A stretch of DNA of 64,000 nt, taken from positions 109,882 to 173,881 of the forward strand of contig CAZFRM010000009.1 of assembly GCA_964521255.1 (NCBI GenBank), in the 5' to 3' direction. Positions 25,605 to 33,882 of the stretch are shown in pieces (the first letter of the stretch is position 1; every line of letters begins with the position of its first letter). Under the pieces are notes generated by a model, which saw nothing but the letters and a program-made list of their open reading frames with translations, had not been told where the DNA came from and did no database searches. Source of the DNA: ZC4RG29 sp964521255. GTDB lineage: Bacteria > Bacteroidota > Bacteroidia > Cytophagales > Cyclobacteriaceae. The position numbers were made by a program, and so were the translations under genes.

Positions 25605-25745
25605 TTACGTTTTGTCATAAGCGTAAGCAATGCGCCCTCTTTGAAAAATTTTAGTTCTTCATTTGAAAGCAGGTTCTCAGGAATTTGTATATAAAGTAAA
25701 GTGCAAGGGGAGCCTCAAAAAATCTTGCGCTTGAACATGTATTCC

Positions 25746-25868
25746 CACAGATCACAGATTGAAATACCGCAGAAAAAGTCGCAAATAAATCTTCAGTGCA
25801 AATCTGCGTGCATTCGATCTGCCTGCCTGCACGAAGCCGTTTCGGCAAAGGCAGGTGAATTCTGCGGG
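25746..25868. repeat. Intergenic repeat of CACAGAT / TCTGCG words
   Basis: CCACAGATCACAGATTG, ACCGCAGAAAAAGTCGCA, AATCTGCGTGCA and ATTCTGCGGG form an extended imperfect palindrome, with an embedded CCTGCCTGC...GCAGG hairpin. It is related to the block at 44560-44636. Confidence 0.55.
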
Positions 25869-25910
25869 AAAGAATGGGATTGAACAGATTTTAAATTTGA
25901 CTAACTCCTG

Positions 25911-25928
25911 CTGACATACTGTTGTCAG
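25911..25928. promoter_or_regulatory. Palindromic operator candidate CTGACA-N6-TGTCAG
   Basis: Perfect 6-bp arms CTGACA and TGTCAG separated by TACTGT, with outer CCTG and CAGG also pairing. It lies 43 bases before the SRPBCC gene and is the only strong symmetric site there, so a dimeric repressor is likely. Confidence 0.45.
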
Positions 25929-25970
25929 TACAGGTTTTTAATCTTTAGTGACAAAATAAAATCCACAACC

Positions 25971-26426
25971 ATGAAAAAAGAATTAATAATTAGGAACAGC
26001 ATTGTAATTGATGCTCCGGCTTCCAAAGTATGGAATGCCCTTGTTGATCCCGAACAAACAAAAAAGTATATGTTCGGATGCGAAGCTTTATCCGATTGGA
26101 AAATCGGAAGCCCGCTTTTGTGGAAAGGAACATACGAAGGTAAAGAGATGGTTTTTGTAAAGGGAAGTATTATTGACATTAAGCCGGAAGCGTTTTTATC
26201 TTATACAGTAATTGATCCTAACTCGACTATCCCTGACATTCCTGAAAACTACCTGACTGTGACATACACATTAAAAAGTGAAAATGGTAAAACCAGCTTA
26301 ACCGTTACCCAGGGTGATTACGCGACTGTTGCCGATGGTGAAAAACGATACAACGATTCCAATAATGGGGGAGAAGGATGGAACCCGATATTAGTTGAGA
26401 TTAAAAAAATAGTGGAAGCCACCTGA
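25971..26426 (+). CDS. SRPBCC (AHSA1-like) domain protein
   Basis: A 151-residue protein of the START/Bet v1-like fold. The opening IRNSIVIDAPASKVWNALVDPEQTKKYMFGC and the central SYTVIDP, YLTVTYTL and TSLTVTQGDY segments match Activator-of-Hsp90-ATPase-1-like proteins, which bind hydrophobic ligands in a deep pocket. The exact ligand or role is unknown. In many bacteria such genes are stress-inducible and controlled by ArsR-, YafY- or DeoR-type regulators; no regulator gene is adjacent here, but a palindrome lies just upstream. It is monocistronic. Confidence 0.9.
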   Translation: MKKELIIRNSIVIDAPASKVWNALVDPEQTKKYMFGCEALSDWKIGSPLLWKGTYEGKEMVFVKGSIIDIKPEAFLSYTVIDPNSTIPDIPENYLTVTYTLKSENGKTSLTVTQGDYATVADGEKRYNDSNNGGEGWNPILVEIKKIVEAT

Positions 26427-26513
26427 CATTCCTGTAATAGACATTGCTGGTCTACCCACGACTTTATAAATTGTATCCATCAAAATCAGAATTTAAATCT
26501 TAAATATTCCCCT

Positions 26514-27413
26514 ATGCGAAAAGGAGATGGAATGACCAGGCGCAAGTTTATTTCAACGGTTACCGTTACTGCTGCAGGTGGCTTAATGGCTTCTCCTCTT
26601 GGCGGAACTTTATTTGCACAGGATACAAAAACCATTCAGCACGTGATCGACATTCTCATTGCTGCAGCCAACAGCGGGATTTATCCAAAGACGGTTGATA
26701 CAGTGAAATCAAGTAATGCAGATCAGCCTGTCAAAGGAGTAGTAACTACTTTTATGGCCAATGCCGAAGTAATTAAGAAAGCTGTTAACCTTGGCGCTAA
26801 CCTTATTGTTACCCACGAGCCAACGTATTATAATCACGAAGACAAAACGAATTGGCTGGAGAATGATGACGTCTATAAATACAAACGACAATTACTGGAA
26901 GATAACAAGATCGTCATCTTTCGCTACCACGACTACATGCACGCCATAAAACCAGATCCGGTGGTAACGGCTGTTACAGATAAGTTAAACTGGCAGAAGT
27001 ATGTTGATAAGGAAAATTCCGGGTTATGTACAATTCCTTCTCAAAAATTGTCAGCCCTTGCCAAAGAAATAAAGATGAAGCTCGGTGCGGAAAGCATTCG
27101 CTTCGTTGGTTCGCCGGATATGTCGTGTAGTAAAGTTGGTTTGTTAGTGGGAGCATCGGGCGGAACGAGTCATGTTAACATGATGAGCACTATCGATATT
27201 GATGTATTGGTAGTAGGTGAAATTCACGAGTGGGAAACGAGTGAATATGTACGTGATGCCATCGCTTCCGGAAAGAACAAAGCCGTTATAATTGCCGGCC
27301 ATGCCCCGACAGAAGAACCCGGTATGCAATGGCTCGCACAATGGCTTCAACCTAAGTTACCAGGTATAAAGGTTAGTCATGTACCGGGCGTGAGTCCGTT
27401 TAAGTATGTTTAG
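26514..27413 (+). CDS. Nif3-like dinuclear metal protein with Tat signal
   Basis: A 299-residue protein of the NIF3/DUF34 family. Residues 1-40 hold a twin-arginine motif (TRRKFIST), a hydrophobic core and a LFAQD cleavage region, so export is predicted; most family members are cytoplasmic. The fold is indicated by the N-terminal LIVTHEPTYYNHED (metal His/Asp), the FRYHDYMHA block and the C-terminal VVGEIHEWETSEYVRDA with the distal Glu/His ligands. The family has been annotated as GTP cyclohydrolase 1 type 2 homologues, but the true reaction is unsettled. The gene is alone, flanked by short gaps. An exported relative suggests a degradative metallohydrolase role. Confidence 0.88.
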   Translation: MRKGDGMTRRKFISTVTVTAAGGLMASPLGGTLFAQDTKTIQHVIDILIAAANSGIYPKTVDTVKSSNADQPVKGVVTTFMANAEVIKKAVNLGANLIVTHEPTYYNHEDKTNWLENDDVYKYKRQLLEDNKIVIFRYHDYMHAIKPDPVVTAVTDKLNWQKYVDKENSGLCTIPSQKLSALAKEIKMKLGAESIRFVGSPDMSCSKVGLLVGASGGTSHVNMMSTIDIDVLVVGEIHEWETSEYVRDAIASGKNKAVIIAGHAPTEEPGMQWLAQWLQPKLPGIKVSHVPGVSPFKYV

Positions 27414-27644
27414 GCACCTCAATCTTTTTCATGTAGTCTTTGATGAGTCCCTTCAATCACTGGATACACATTTCATAGGCTTGATCAGTTCTCAATAATC
27501 AAGCAACCCGCTTTGTAACAAATTTCTCCGAGGTACGATGTATCGTTCATACATTAGATGATATAAATGCTTCGTGTAATTTATTACATTTACTGGCTAG
27601 CGTTTATTCTAATCCAGTCTATCAATATTTCAGTTCTATAACTT

Positions 27645-29333
27645 ATGAGACATAATTCATTAATGTTGATCGTATGCTTGAGCATCACCGGTTCTTTAGT
27701 GGCTCAGGACAGATCTTCCGGCAGAAGCTTTGCCACGCGTTCTGAGGTGCTTGCCAGAAATGGAATGGTAGCTACCAATCACCCTTTGGCCACGCAGATT
27801 GGTGTGGAAGTTCTGAAGAAAGGTGGCTCAGCTATAGATGCTGCTATTGCTGCCAACGCATTCCTCGGCTTTGCCGATCCGGGTATGAATGGCATCGGCG
27901 GTGATCTCTTTGCTATAGTTTGGGATGCAAAGACAAAGAAATTTTACGGACTCAATGCCAGTGGAAGATCACCCCAGACTTTGACGCTGGCCAATTTGAA
28001 AGAGAAAGAGCAACAGAAAAAATTTCATTACCGCGGGCCACTCTCAGTAACAACACCAGGTTGTGTTGACGGTTGGTTTGAACTTCATAAGAAGTTTGGA
28101 AAACTAACAATGCCTGAACTGCTTCAGCCTACTATTCGCTATGCTAGAGAAGGTGTTCCCATTACACAGGAAACTGCCGATAATTTTATGGAAGTAGAGA
28201 AAAGTGTTCAAGAGTCAGATATCAAAAATTTTAAATCAGTCTATTTTATCAATGGTCAATTTCCACGCAAGGGAGAAATTTTCAAAAACCCTGACCTGGC
28301 AGCGACATTAGAAATCATAAGTAAAAAAGGGAGAGATGGTTTTTATAAAGGTGATGTTGCACAAAAGATTGCTGCACACATGAAAGAAGTTGGCGGCTTT
28401 CTTACTGCCGATGATCTTGCTAAACATTATTCAGAGTGGGTTGATCCTGTTTCAACAAATTACCGGGGTTATGATGTTTGGGAAATGCCTCCTAATGGTC
28501 AGGGTGCTTCCGTATTGCAAATGCTAAATATTCTGGAAGGCTTCGACATTGGCAAGATGGGTTATGGTTCAGCGGACCATGTTCACCATTTCGTGGAAGC
28601 AAAGAAGCTTGCCTATGAAGACCTTGCCGCTTACTATGGTGATCCGGCTTTTGGCAACATCAAAATGAACGAACTATTGTCGAAAGATTATGCAGCACAA
28701 AGAAGATTGTTAATAAATCCGGATAAGGTTGGTGAATTTTATCCCGGGCTTACTTCTGAAAGTCATACGATTTATCTTACAACTGCAGATAAAGACGGTA
28801 ACATGGTTTCATTCATTCAAAGTAATGCGGCATTGTTCGGATCGCGGGAAGTACCAGCAGGGCTTGGGTTTGTTTTGCAAAACCGGAATGCTGGATTTGT
28901 TCTTAGAGAGGGACACATAAACACCTATGCTCCTGGTAAGCGGCCTTTTCACACCATCATTCCCGCTTTCATCACCAGGGATGGTCAGCCCTTTATGAGT
29001 TTTGGCGTGATGGGTGGTGATATGCAACCACAAGGTCATGTTCAAATTGTAATGAATTTAATTGATTTTGGCATGAACGTACAGGAAGCCGGTGACGCAC
29101 CACGCATCTATCATCGCGGTACCAGAAGTTCTACAGGTCATGTAGAGAGCACAGGCGATACTTATTTGGAAACAGGTTTTTCACCTGATGTTCTGCACGA
29201 TCTCCTGATAAGAGATCATTCGATTCGAATGGCAACGGGTATATACGGCGGTTATCAGGCCATTATGATTAAGGGTGGCGTATACTACGGAGCATCCGAC
29301 TCCCGAAAAGACGGACAGGCTGCTGGTTATTAA
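27645..29333 (+). CDS. ggt: Gamma-glutamyltransferase
   Basis: A 562-residue periplasmic N-terminal nucleophile enzyme that hydrolyses or transfers the gamma-glutamyl group of glutathione and related peptides. A signal peptide (ending SLVAQ) precedes the large-subunit marks GMVATNHPLATQIGVEVLKK and GSAIDAAIAANAFLGF. Autocleavage should occur before the Thr in ESHTIYLTTADKDGN, the residue aligning with the nucleophile in TTHYSVVDKDGN of the E. coli enzyme; the histidine after it is not conserved. The small subunit has the expected PFHTIIPAF and MGGDMQPQGHVQ. The upstream 230-base gap shows no gene. Confidence 0.92.
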   Translation: MRHNSLMLIVCLSITGSLVAQDRSSGRSFATRSEVLARNGMVATNHPLATQIGVEVLKKGGSAIDAAIAANAFLGFADPGMNGIGGDLFAIVWDAKTKKFYGLNASGRSPQTLTLANLKEKEQQKKFHYRGPLSVTTPGCVDGWFELHKKFGKLTMPELLQPTIRYAREGVPITQETADNFMEVEKSVQESDIKNFKSVYFINGQFPRKGEIFKNPDLAATLEIISKKGRDGFYKGDVAQKIAAHMKEVGGFLTADDLAKHYSEWVDPVSTNYRGYDVWEMPPNGQGASVLQMLNILEGFDIGKMGYGSADHVHHFVEAKKLAYEDLAAYYGDPAFGNIKMNELLSKDYAAQRRLLINPDKVGEFYPGLTSESHTIYLTTADKDGNMVSFIQSNAALFGSREVPAGLGFVLQNRNAGFVLREGHINTYAPGKRPFHTIIPAFITRDGQPFMSFGVMGGDMQPQGHVQIVMNLIDFGMNVQEAGDAPRIYHRGTRSSTGHVESTGDTYLETGFSPDVLHDLLIRDHSIRMATGIYGGYQAIMIKGGVYYGASDSRKDGQAAGY

Positions 29334-29387
29334 GTGAGGAAACAGCAGAATTAAATTATGTTATTTGAAATTAACAGAGAGTTAAAG

Positions 29388-29969
29388 ATGAGAAACCCCA
29401 GGATAGCAAACGTAAAAACTGAGATAATAGCAAAGAACAGGTTCACACTGAAGAGAGTTACAAATGACTATCAGAAAAAAGATGGCAGTTGGGAAACGCA
29501 AGAACGTGAAATATTTGAAAAGGAAGATGGCGCTACAATACTTCTTTACAACAGAGAGAAAAGAACTATAATCCTTACCAGGCAATTTCGGATGCCTACA
29601 TTCCTGAATGAAAATGAAAGTGGAATGTTAATTGAAGCATGTGCCGGACTTGTAGAAGACGGTGATCCGGAAAATTGTGCCAGGAAAGAATCTATTGAAG
29701 AAACCGGGTACGAGGTATCTGAAGTAAAAAAAGTTTTTGAAGCGTATATGTCACCGGGAGCGGTTACTTCACTATTGCATTGTTTTGTTGCTCCTTACAC
29801 AAATGAAATGAAAATAAGTGATGGTGGAGGTCATGCTCACGAGCAGGAAAATATTGAAGTTTTAGAAATGTCTTTTGATGAGGCTTATCAAATGCTGGAA
29901 CGTGGGGAAATAAGGGATGGTAAAACGATAATGCTTTTGCAGTATGCTAAGATCAATAATCTTGTTTGA
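29388..29969 (+). CDS. NUDIX hydrolase, NudK-like
   Basis: A 193-residue pyrophosphohydrolase. The order of segments (TLKRVTNDYQKKDGSWETQEREIFEKEDGATILLYN, ILTRQFRMPTFLN, MLIEACAGLVE, YMSPGAVTSLLHCFVAPY, EQENIEVLEMSFDEA) follows the GDP-mannose/ADP-ribose pyrophosphatase NudK family. The Nudix box is CARKESIEETGY with Lys in place of the usual Arg, still acceptable in this family. The ATG at 29388 gives the normal MRNPRI opening; the frame from 29358 adds ten residues. It lies 54 bases after ggt and four bases overlap the next frame, so the group may be cotranscribed. Confidence 0.88.
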   Translation: MRNPRIANVKTEIIAKNRFTLKRVTNDYQKKDGSWETQEREIFEKEDGATILLYNREKRTIILTRQFRMPTFLNENESGMLIEACAGLVEDGDPENCARKESIEETGYEVSEVKKVFEAYMSPGAVTSLLHCFVAPYTNEMKISDGGGHAHEQENIEVLEMSFDEAYQMLERGEIRDGKTIMLLQYAKINNLV

Positions 29970-30088
29970 TGCGTAATACTGTGAGGATCACCGATCCGTT
30001 AACGGTGAACTTTTTTATAATTTCTTTCATAAGAGTTGCACATAAAATTTCACCTTACACAATGATTCATTCGGGCGTTTATCAACGG

Positions 30089-30742
30089 ATGAAAGTTTTT
30101 CTAACCTTTAGTCTGATCTTACTTATACTGCTTCCTGCTTTAGCTCAGCGGGAAGGTGATCCGGCAACCTACCTCAAAACGTCAAAGAAAAAAGTTTCTG
30201 TAATCCTGAAAGCTGGAAATTTTAAACCTGGGGAATATATAGTGGATATTGGTGCAGGAATAGGATGGCTTGACGCCGCTATTGGTATCTATGAAGACAG
30301 CCTGAATTTTTACCTGGAAGAAATAGACAGTTCTACTATTAAGAACAGCAGATTGCAGGAAGCCATCAATGAGTTTGTGAAGGTTAGGGGAAAGCCATTC
30401 ACTTGTACATATTCCCAGGTAATGGGAACCAATACAAGCACAAACTTACCGGATACTTTATTTGATAAAGTGTTGCTTATCGATACGTATCATCATCTGC
30501 AACATCGTGATGAAATGATCAACGACATAAACAGGATTTTAAGACGTGGAGGAAAACTTATCGTCTATGAGCCTTTGGCTTATAAACCCGGAGAGATTTT
30601 TAAGCCGTGCAACACAATGCTTTATACTTCTCATGAAATGATTTCCTCCTTTCGTGAAAAAGGATTTCAACTGGAAGGTACCTATGAAACGGTAAGATCG
30701 GCTGGTAAAAGAGTAAAGGTTTTTGTTTTTGGTAAGGGGTAG
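30089..30742 (+). CDS. Class I methyltransferase with signal peptide
   Basis: A 217-residue protein with a convincing signal peptide (MKVFLTFSLILLILLPALAQ) followed by a methyltransferase fold: motif I YIVDIGAGIGW, an acidic residue after strand 2 (FYLEEIDSS), FDKVLLIDTYHHLQHRD as motif IV and RILRRGGKLIVYEPL as post-motif. SAM is not thought to be available outside the cytoplasm, so either the N-terminus is a membrane anchor or the enzyme has been repurposed. The start at 30089 is chosen because the upstream codons back to 29966 have no protein character. It follows the NUDIX gene and precedes a MITE-like element. Confidence 0.8.
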   Translation: MKVFLTFSLILLILLPALAQREGDPATYLKTSKKKVSVILKAGNFKPGEYIVDIGAGIGWLDAAIGIYEDSLNFYLEEIDSSTIKNSRLQEAINEFVKVRGKPFTCTYSQVMGTNTSTNLPDTLFDKVLLIDTYHHLQHRDEMINDINRILRRGGKLIVYEPLAYKPGEIFKPCNTMLYTSHEMISSFREKGFQLEGTYETVRSAGKRVKVFVFGKG

Positions 30743-30762
30743 CAAATCCACTTGCGTTTTTT

Positions 30763-30883
30763 AATTCTGTACCAATGTCGGTTAGTTAAGCAATCTCTTC
30801 GGAGAGGTTGGTTGAGCCTGCGGGCAAAGACAAGCAGGTCAATTAAGAAGAATAGCGTAACTAAACGACATTGAATTCTGTAC
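30763..30883. mobile_element. 101-bp MITE-like element with 10-bp target duplication
   Basis: The element (30773-30873) has 18-bp terminal inverted repeats CAATGTCGGTTAGTTAAG and CGTAACTAAACGACATTG, 16 of 18 pairing. It is flanked on both sides by the perfect direct repeat AATTCTGTAC (30763-30772 and 30874-30883). The inside holds a CAATCTC-TTCG-GAGAGGTTG hairpin and no coding frame. A second member with the same outer bases and also a 10-bp direct repeat is at 46112-46254. Confidence 0.75.
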
Positions 30884-30900
30884 TATAGTTCTCAATTCTT

Positions 30901-30908
30901 TATATTTG
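30901..30908 (+). promoter_or_regulatory. Bacteroidota-type -7 box TATATTTG
   Basis: TATATTTG fits the TAnnTTTG consensus and lies 30 bases before the start at 30938. The MITE-like element ends about 18-27 bases upstream, where the -33 box would be, so the insertion may have supplied or disrupted it. Confidence 0.5.
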
Positions 30909-30937
30909 TTTTGATGCATTGATTAAGCATTAGAAGA

Positions 30938-31618
30938 ATGAAAAATGTGAAATTGAGTGGAGTAGTATTCTTTTTAAGTTTATTTATTACTTGCATAGTT
31001 TCAGCACAGCAAGGCAGAAACCTTGATGATCATGTGCTGATTAAAATGTCTCAACAGAGCGTATTTGAAACTGAAGTGTATGAAGGATCTCCTTATTCTT
31101 CTGAGACGTTTATTAATGGAGATGTTTATACGTTTGGAGGGATGTATAAGGATGTTCCACTTCGTTATAATATTTATAGGAATAATGTGGAGTTCAAAAA
31201 AAATAACCAGGTTTATATTCTTGACCCAGGTGTTCAGATTAATAAAATAACTTTAGATAAGCATACCCTCGTCGTTCAAAAGTATCCTTTCAGGGGCGCT
31301 GTAAAATTTGGTTTTCTAAACTTATTGGATAGTGGTAAGGTCACACTATTGTCAAGGTATGTGGTTAGTTACAGACAATCCCAACCCCCTAAAGCCCTGG
31401 AGACAGAAGGGAAACCTGCTCTTTATTCAAGGCTGCCTGATATCTTTTATCTCAAGGTTGGAGACGGTGAAGTTAATGAAATAACAAACCTTAAAACTTT
31501 GATCCGGCAATTTCCTGATAAGCATAATGAGCTCAATGAATTTGCAGATAAGGAAAAGATTTCGACCCGAAAAGAAGATAATTTGATTAAATTAGTCAGG
31601 TATTATAATTCTTTGTAG
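30938..31618 (+). CDS. Secreted protein of unknown function
   Basis: A 226-residue protein with a clear signal peptide (cleavage near VSAQQG). The mature part contains strand-rich segments (SPYSSETFINGDVYTFGG, VPLRYNIYRNNVEFKKNN) of the kind seen in small envelope proteins of Cytophagales, and a helical C-terminus (FPDKHNELNEFADKEKIS) reminiscent of a regulatory tail in proteins that check dietary iron or DUF4136-like modules, but I recognise no family. The -7 box upstream is good. It is followed 10 bases later by a lipoprotein gene, so the two are likely cotranscribed. Confidence 0.75.
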   Translation: MKNVKLSGVVFFLSLFITCIVSAQQGRNLDDHVLIKMSQQSVFETEVYEGSPYSSETFINGDVYTFGGMYKDVPLRYNIYRNNVEFKKNNQVYILDPGVQINKITLDKHTLVVQKYPFRGAVKFGFLNLLDSGKVTLLSRYVVSYRQSQPPKALETEGKPALYSRLPDIFYLKVGDGEVNEITNLKTLIRQFPDKHNELNEFADKEKISTRKEDNLIKLVRYYNSL

Positions 31619-31628
31619 GCATTCCCAC

Positions 31629-32345
31629 ATGAATAAATCTATACTCTTTTTGTGTTTGATACTTTTAGCTTGCGAAGATGAGCCAATGGATCATTCTTCA
31701 AAAGGTCAGTTAAGCCAAATCACGGTTAATGGAAAAATCAACTCTTCTTTTGAATATAAAAATGGTTTATTAACTAAAGAGAATTTTTTTTGGAGTTGTG
31801 AAAGTACCCCCACTGAGGAATATATGTATGATTATCAGAATGAGTTGGTAAAAAAGTTCACCCTTATCACCAGGAGTTTTTATTCCAATACCGCTTCTCA
31901 CTGTGATCCCGATCTTGGATTGCAATACGAAAACACTTTTGAATATGATGATAAGAATCGGTTAGTTAAAGTAATACGCTCTTCAGGATTCACCGAATAT
32001 TTTTATAATGCGGATAACAGAGTCGAAAAGCAGGTTATCCATAATAACTCCGGGGCTATTACATCGGAAGCGAATTTCAACTATGACCATGTGGGAAATT
32101 TGATTGAAGAAAGGAATTTTATAGGAGATATAGTTCACTATAAATTTGACAACAAACCCAATCCATTTTTCTTGATGAACCAAAGACCTGATTGGATAAG
32201 TCCGTTTAACAAGAGCCCCAATAACGTGATCAAAGCAAGTGGCGCCATTACCTTTGAGCGGGAATTTCAATATGGTCCTGGTGGTTTACCTGTAAAGGTT
32301 ACAGAAAGCAGTAACGGACAGGTTTACACCTATGTTTATGAGTGA
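31629..32345 (+). CDS. Lipoprotein with YD-type (RHS-like) repeats
   Basis: A 238-residue lipoprotein (lipobox LILLAC, Cys15). It carries several loose repeats of the pattern Y-D/N-x-x-N-x-L-V-K/E, for example YDYQNELVKKFT, YDDKNRLVKVIRSSG, YNADNRVEKQV and YDHVGNLIEERNF, ending with GGLPVKVTE...YTYVYE. This is the beta-strand YD repeat seen in RHS and DUF4595-type proteins; the short length suggests a small surface sheet rather than a toxin cocoon. It follows the secreted protein at 30938. No toxin domain or immunity gene accompanies it. Confidence 0.8.
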   Translation: MNKSILFLCLILLACEDEPMDHSSKGQLSQITVNGKINSSFEYKNGLLTKENFFWSCESTPTEEYMYDYQNELVKKFTLITRSFYSNTASHCDPDLGLQYENTFEYDDKNRLVKVIRSSGFTEYFYNADNRVEKQVIHNNSGAITSEANFNYDHVGNLIEERNFIGDIVHYKFDNKPNPFFLMNQRPDWISPFNKSPNNVIKASGAITFEREFQYGPGGLPVKVTESSNGQVYTYVYE

Positions 32346-32426
32346 GTATACTTTTGTGCTCTCTTGATTAATAGCTGATCGATCAGACATTTGTCTCCTT
32401 CATTTTAAATTCACATTCAATTTTCA

Positions 32427-33497
32427 ATGACCCTTACTGAAATTGCAAAGCAACGTTTACATAACCAGGGAATAATTGGAAAGGAATTTAAAAGTGCTGG
32501 TGACGTTGTTAGTTGGTTGGGCGCTGTTCAGGCGCAGGAATATGCGCAGGCTAAATGGAGTTTAGGATTACGCTTGTCTACCCTGAAAGATAGTGATGTT
32601 GAGAAAGATTTTACAAAAGGAAAAATTCTAAGAACACATTTACTTCGCCCCACATGGCATTTTGTTACAGCACAGGATATTCGCTGGTTATTGTTATTAA
32701 CCGCTCCACGTGTAAATGCAGCGAACGCATATATGTACCGGCAGCTTGAATTAAACAACTCAATTTTCAGCAAGGCAAATAAAATTCTTGTCAAATGTTT
32801 AAGCGGAGAAAATCAATTGACAAGAAATGAAATCAATGATGCATTCAGAAAAAATAAAATTATTACTGAGGGCCATCGGCTGAGTTATATTGTGATGAAA
32901 GCTGAACTGGATGGAATTATCTGCAGCGGAGCAAGAAAGGGAAATCAATTCACCTATGCATTACTCGACGAACGTGTTCCTGCATCAAACAAAAAAAATG
33001 TGGACGAAGCTTTAGCGGAATTGACTGACCGGTATTTTAGAAGTCGCGGGCCTGCCACTGTTCATGATTTTTCAACATGGTCGGGCCTGACATTGACTGA
33101 TTGCAGGAAAGGCATTGCAAGTACAAGAACTAAATTGATTAATGAACGAATGGGAGAGGATGACTATTTTTTTTACGAATCTCCGTCATCTCCTAAAGAT
33201 CTGCCTGGTAAAATGCACTTGCTTCCTGTTTATGATGAATTTATCATGGGCTATAAAGACAGAACACCCATTTTGAAATTCATGAGAGGGCTTGAACAGA
33301 AATCAACTTTTGCATTCGACAGTACAATCGTTTTTGACGGACAAATAATCGGAACATGGAAGCGTACCGTTAACAAAAAGGAAATAGAAGTTGAGTACAA
33401 TTTTTTTAAACCGCTTTCACGAAGGCAGGCCAATGCTTTTGAGGAATCGATTTATCGTTTTGAAGAGTTTACGGGACTAAAAGTTACTCACAAATAA
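32427..33497 (+). CDS. Winged-helix DNA glycosylase-like protein (AlkZ/YcaQ family)
   Basis: A 356-residue protein of the HTH_42 (AlkZ-like) family, which contains bacterial glycosylases that unhook interstrand crosslinks or bulky alkyl adducts. Family features are the tandem winged-helix start (LTEIAKQRLHNQGIIG), the VQAQEYAQAKWSLGLR block with the catalytic Q-x-Q pair, ILRTHLLRPTWHFV near residue 70, SRGPATVHDFSTWSGL near 200 and the LLPVYDEFIMGYKDR region near 265. The QxQ form points to the AlkZ branch rather than the QxD YcaQ branch. AlkZ-type genes often sit in antibiotic clusters for self-resistance; none is seen here. Confidence 0.85.
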   Translation: MTLTEIAKQRLHNQGIIGKEFKSAGDVVSWLGAVQAQEYAQAKWSLGLRLSTLKDSDVEKDFTKGKILRTHLLRPTWHFVTAQDIRWLLLLTAPRVNAANAYMYRQLELNNSIFSKANKILVKCLSGENQLTRNEINDAFRKNKIITEGHRLSYIVMKAELDGIICSGARKGNQFTYALLDERVPASNKKNVDEALAELTDRYFRSRGPATVHDFSTWSGLTLTDCRKGIASTRTKLINERMGEDDYFFYESPSSPKDLPGKMHLLPVYDEFIMGYKDRTPILKFMRGLEQKSTFAFDSTIVFDGQIIGTWKRTVNKKEIEVEYNFFKPLSRRQANAFEESIYRFEEFTGLKVTHK

Positions 33498-33535
33498 TTC
33501 TTACCTTTCTTTATCTTAAACAAAGCATCTTTACT

Positions 33536-33754
33536 ATGAGCCAGGCATTTGTTCGTGAAGGAGATGACCAGTGGTTGAGTGATGTTGCCCCCTCTATAAA
33601 CGGCCTTATTATTTTTCTGACACGTGAGAATAATAACGTTAGGGTTTACGAGAAGAAAAGTTACACGGATGCCAGCGGAAAACAAATCCATGAGATGAGT
33701 AACGGCCTATCCTACACAAAAGATGAAAATGGAAGATGGTGTATTGTTGAGTAA
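33536..33754 (+). CDS. Small conserved protein of unknown function
   Basis: A 72-residue acidic protein (MSQAFVREGDDQWLSDVAPS, then LTRENNNVRVYEKKSY and MSNGLSYTKDENGRWCI). Similar short proteins are familiar from Cytophagales genomes, but no function is known to me. The composition is that of a folded soluble protein and the frame is complete. It follows the glycosylase gene by 38 bases. Confidence 0.6.
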   Translation: MSQAFVREGDDQWLSDVAPSINGLIIFLTRENNNVRVYEKKSYTDASGKQIHEMSNGLSYTKDENGRWCIVE

Positions 33755-33882
33755 GACTTGATCACAGAAACTACACCACCGTGATCCGTTAACTGTGATC
33801 TTGTGAACTTCAGTTTCCTCACATAATGGTTTTAAAATGTAACAGAAAGCTTTACTTTAAAGCACTAACTATTTGCTTAAAT

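Larger units (their letters stand above)
25605..25970. other. 366-base gap with repeat and operator, no gene
   Basis: The first 75 bases read on the minus strand as a short open stretch (LLSNEELKFFKEGALLTLMT) that might be a gene remnant but is too short to call. The rest holds the CTGCG-type repeat at 25746-25868 and the palindrome at 25911. Confidence 0.4.

Noticed and set aside
27414..27644. Possible small gene between nif3-like and ggt genes
   Set aside because: No frame of useful length or start was found; it is probably promoter DNA.
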